Source of the DNA: an uncultured Erysipelotrichaceae bacterium
Lineage (GTDB): Bacteria; Bacillota_I; Bacilli_A; Erysipelotrichales; Erysipelotrichaceae
Length of the DNA: 6,227 nt
Reading direction: 5' to 3'
Assembly: GCA_902795525.1 (NCBI GenBank)
Contig: CADBLN010000133.1
Coordinates: 1-6,227, forward strand
A program made the translations under genes and the position numbers. Positions 5,791 to 6,227 of the stretch are shown here, in pieces (positions within the stretch are counted from its first letter, which is position 1; each line of letters begins with the position of its first letter). Under the pieces are notes generated by a model. That model searched no databases and was not told where the DNA came from. It saw nothing but the letters and a program-made list of their open reading frames with translations.

Positions 5791-6227
5791 TCAATCTTTC
5801 TTACTTTTGGTATAAACCACATAAGCAAGAGTTGAACTGATAACAAGCAAACTCACAAATAGCCACAGTTTCTGGTTATCACCAGTCTTAGGAGGGTCTT
5901 CAACTATAGTGTTGTATACTGTGAAACCTTCTTGAGCATCGCCCCTAATTTCAACACTACACTTCTCTATAGGTTCTTCTGCAATTTCATATAGATATTC
6001 ATGGCCATCATCTTTATCAACCTTACGCAAGTTTTCAAAAGTGTAAGTCCAATTGTTTCTACTATTTAATTCGACTTCCTCAACAACAACACCATCAACT
6101 AATAGGTTAATGATACATCTATCTAGAACCACATTGGTCCAAACCTTTCTGACAGGAATGTTAATTAATTCCTGGCTGTAAATAGTATTTGTAAATGTAA
6201 AACCTGTAGCAACATTACCTTCTTTCC
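5791..6227 (-). CDS. Cell-wall-anchored surface protein with Cna B-type repeats (N-terminus cut by window edge)
   Basis: The frame is open from the right edge and shows the last 144 residues. GFTFTNTI at residues 8-15 is the end of one Cna B-type repeat. A second repeat follows from about 20 to 114: IPVRKVW at 23-29, INLLVDG at 38-44, NNWTYTFENL at 57-66, LYEIAEE near 78-84 and FTVYNTI near 102-108. The Lys in VRK, the Glu in YEIAEE and the Asn in YNT are where this family forms an internal isopeptide bond. The C-terminus has PPKTGD, a sortase signal differing from the LPxTG consensus at its first position, then a hydrophobic segment (LWLFVSLLVISSTLAYVVY) and the basic tail TKSKKD. The protein should be secreted, cut by sortase and linked to peptidoglycan, acting as a stalk or adhesin; the functional head is outside the window. 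A GTG at 6132 is not the true start, because repeat sequence continues upstream of it. Confidence 0.88.
   Translation of the reverse strand, partial: KEGNVATGFTFTNTIYSQELINIPVRKVWTNVVLDRCIINLLVDGVVVEEVELNSRNNWTYTFENLRKVDKDDGHEYLYEIAEEPIEKCSVEIRGDAQEGFTVYNTIVEDPPKTGDNQKLWLFVSLLVISSTLAYVVYTKSKKD

Noticed and set aside
6130..6132. GTG start for a short surface protein
   Set aside because: The same frame continues upstream to the edge with the end of a preceding Cna B-type repeat (GFTFTNTI) and the IPVRKVW start of this one.

Overview
The window reads as chromosomal DNA of a low-GC, Gram-positive bacterium (Bacillota). The evidence is AT-rich spacers, strong purine-rich ribosome binding sites, a cell-wall protein with a sortase signal of the PKTG kind, a Firmicutes-style Tex protein and TATAAT-type promoters. 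A relative of Erysipelotrichia is a guess from overall flavour, not something the sequence proves. All five genes lie on the minus strand, so the window reads from its right end to its left, and no plus-strand gene is convincing.

In transcription order the layout is as follows. (1) 6227-5791: the C-terminal end of a Cna B-type repeat surface protein with a PPKTGD sortase motif, cut by the window edge. (2) 5745-5770: a perfect 10-bp hairpin, then a TATAAT promoter. (3) 5689-4205: a soluble PAS-like sensor histidine kinase of the LytS/YehU (His_kinase) type. (4) 4227-3433: its response regulator, overlapping the kinase gene by 23 bp and translated from a strong Shine-Dalgarno inside it; it joins a receiver domain to a SARP/BTAD-like winged helix. 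(5) A 166-bp spacer with two inverted repeats and two TATAAT boxes. (6) 3266-1776: one uninterrupted reading frame encoding a complete dihydrofolate reductase joined to a complete UDP-glucose 4-epimerase. (7) A terminator at 1684-1720 and a spacer with a repeated 12-mer. (8) 1532-1: the transcription accessory protein Tex, cut by the window edge before its C-terminal S1 domain.

The outstanding feature is the DHFR-GalE fusion. Both halves keep their catalytic residues, the linker is only a few residues long, and shifting the frame at the junction homopolymer would leave the GalE half without a start codon. The two activities belong to unrelated pathways (folate reduction and the Leloir pathway/nucleotide sugars), so the fusion is unexpected. 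The two-component pair shares a 13-base promoter core (TGTATAATATAGA) with the fusion gene. This hints at, but does not show, common control. No spacer without a gene is longer than about 245 bp.
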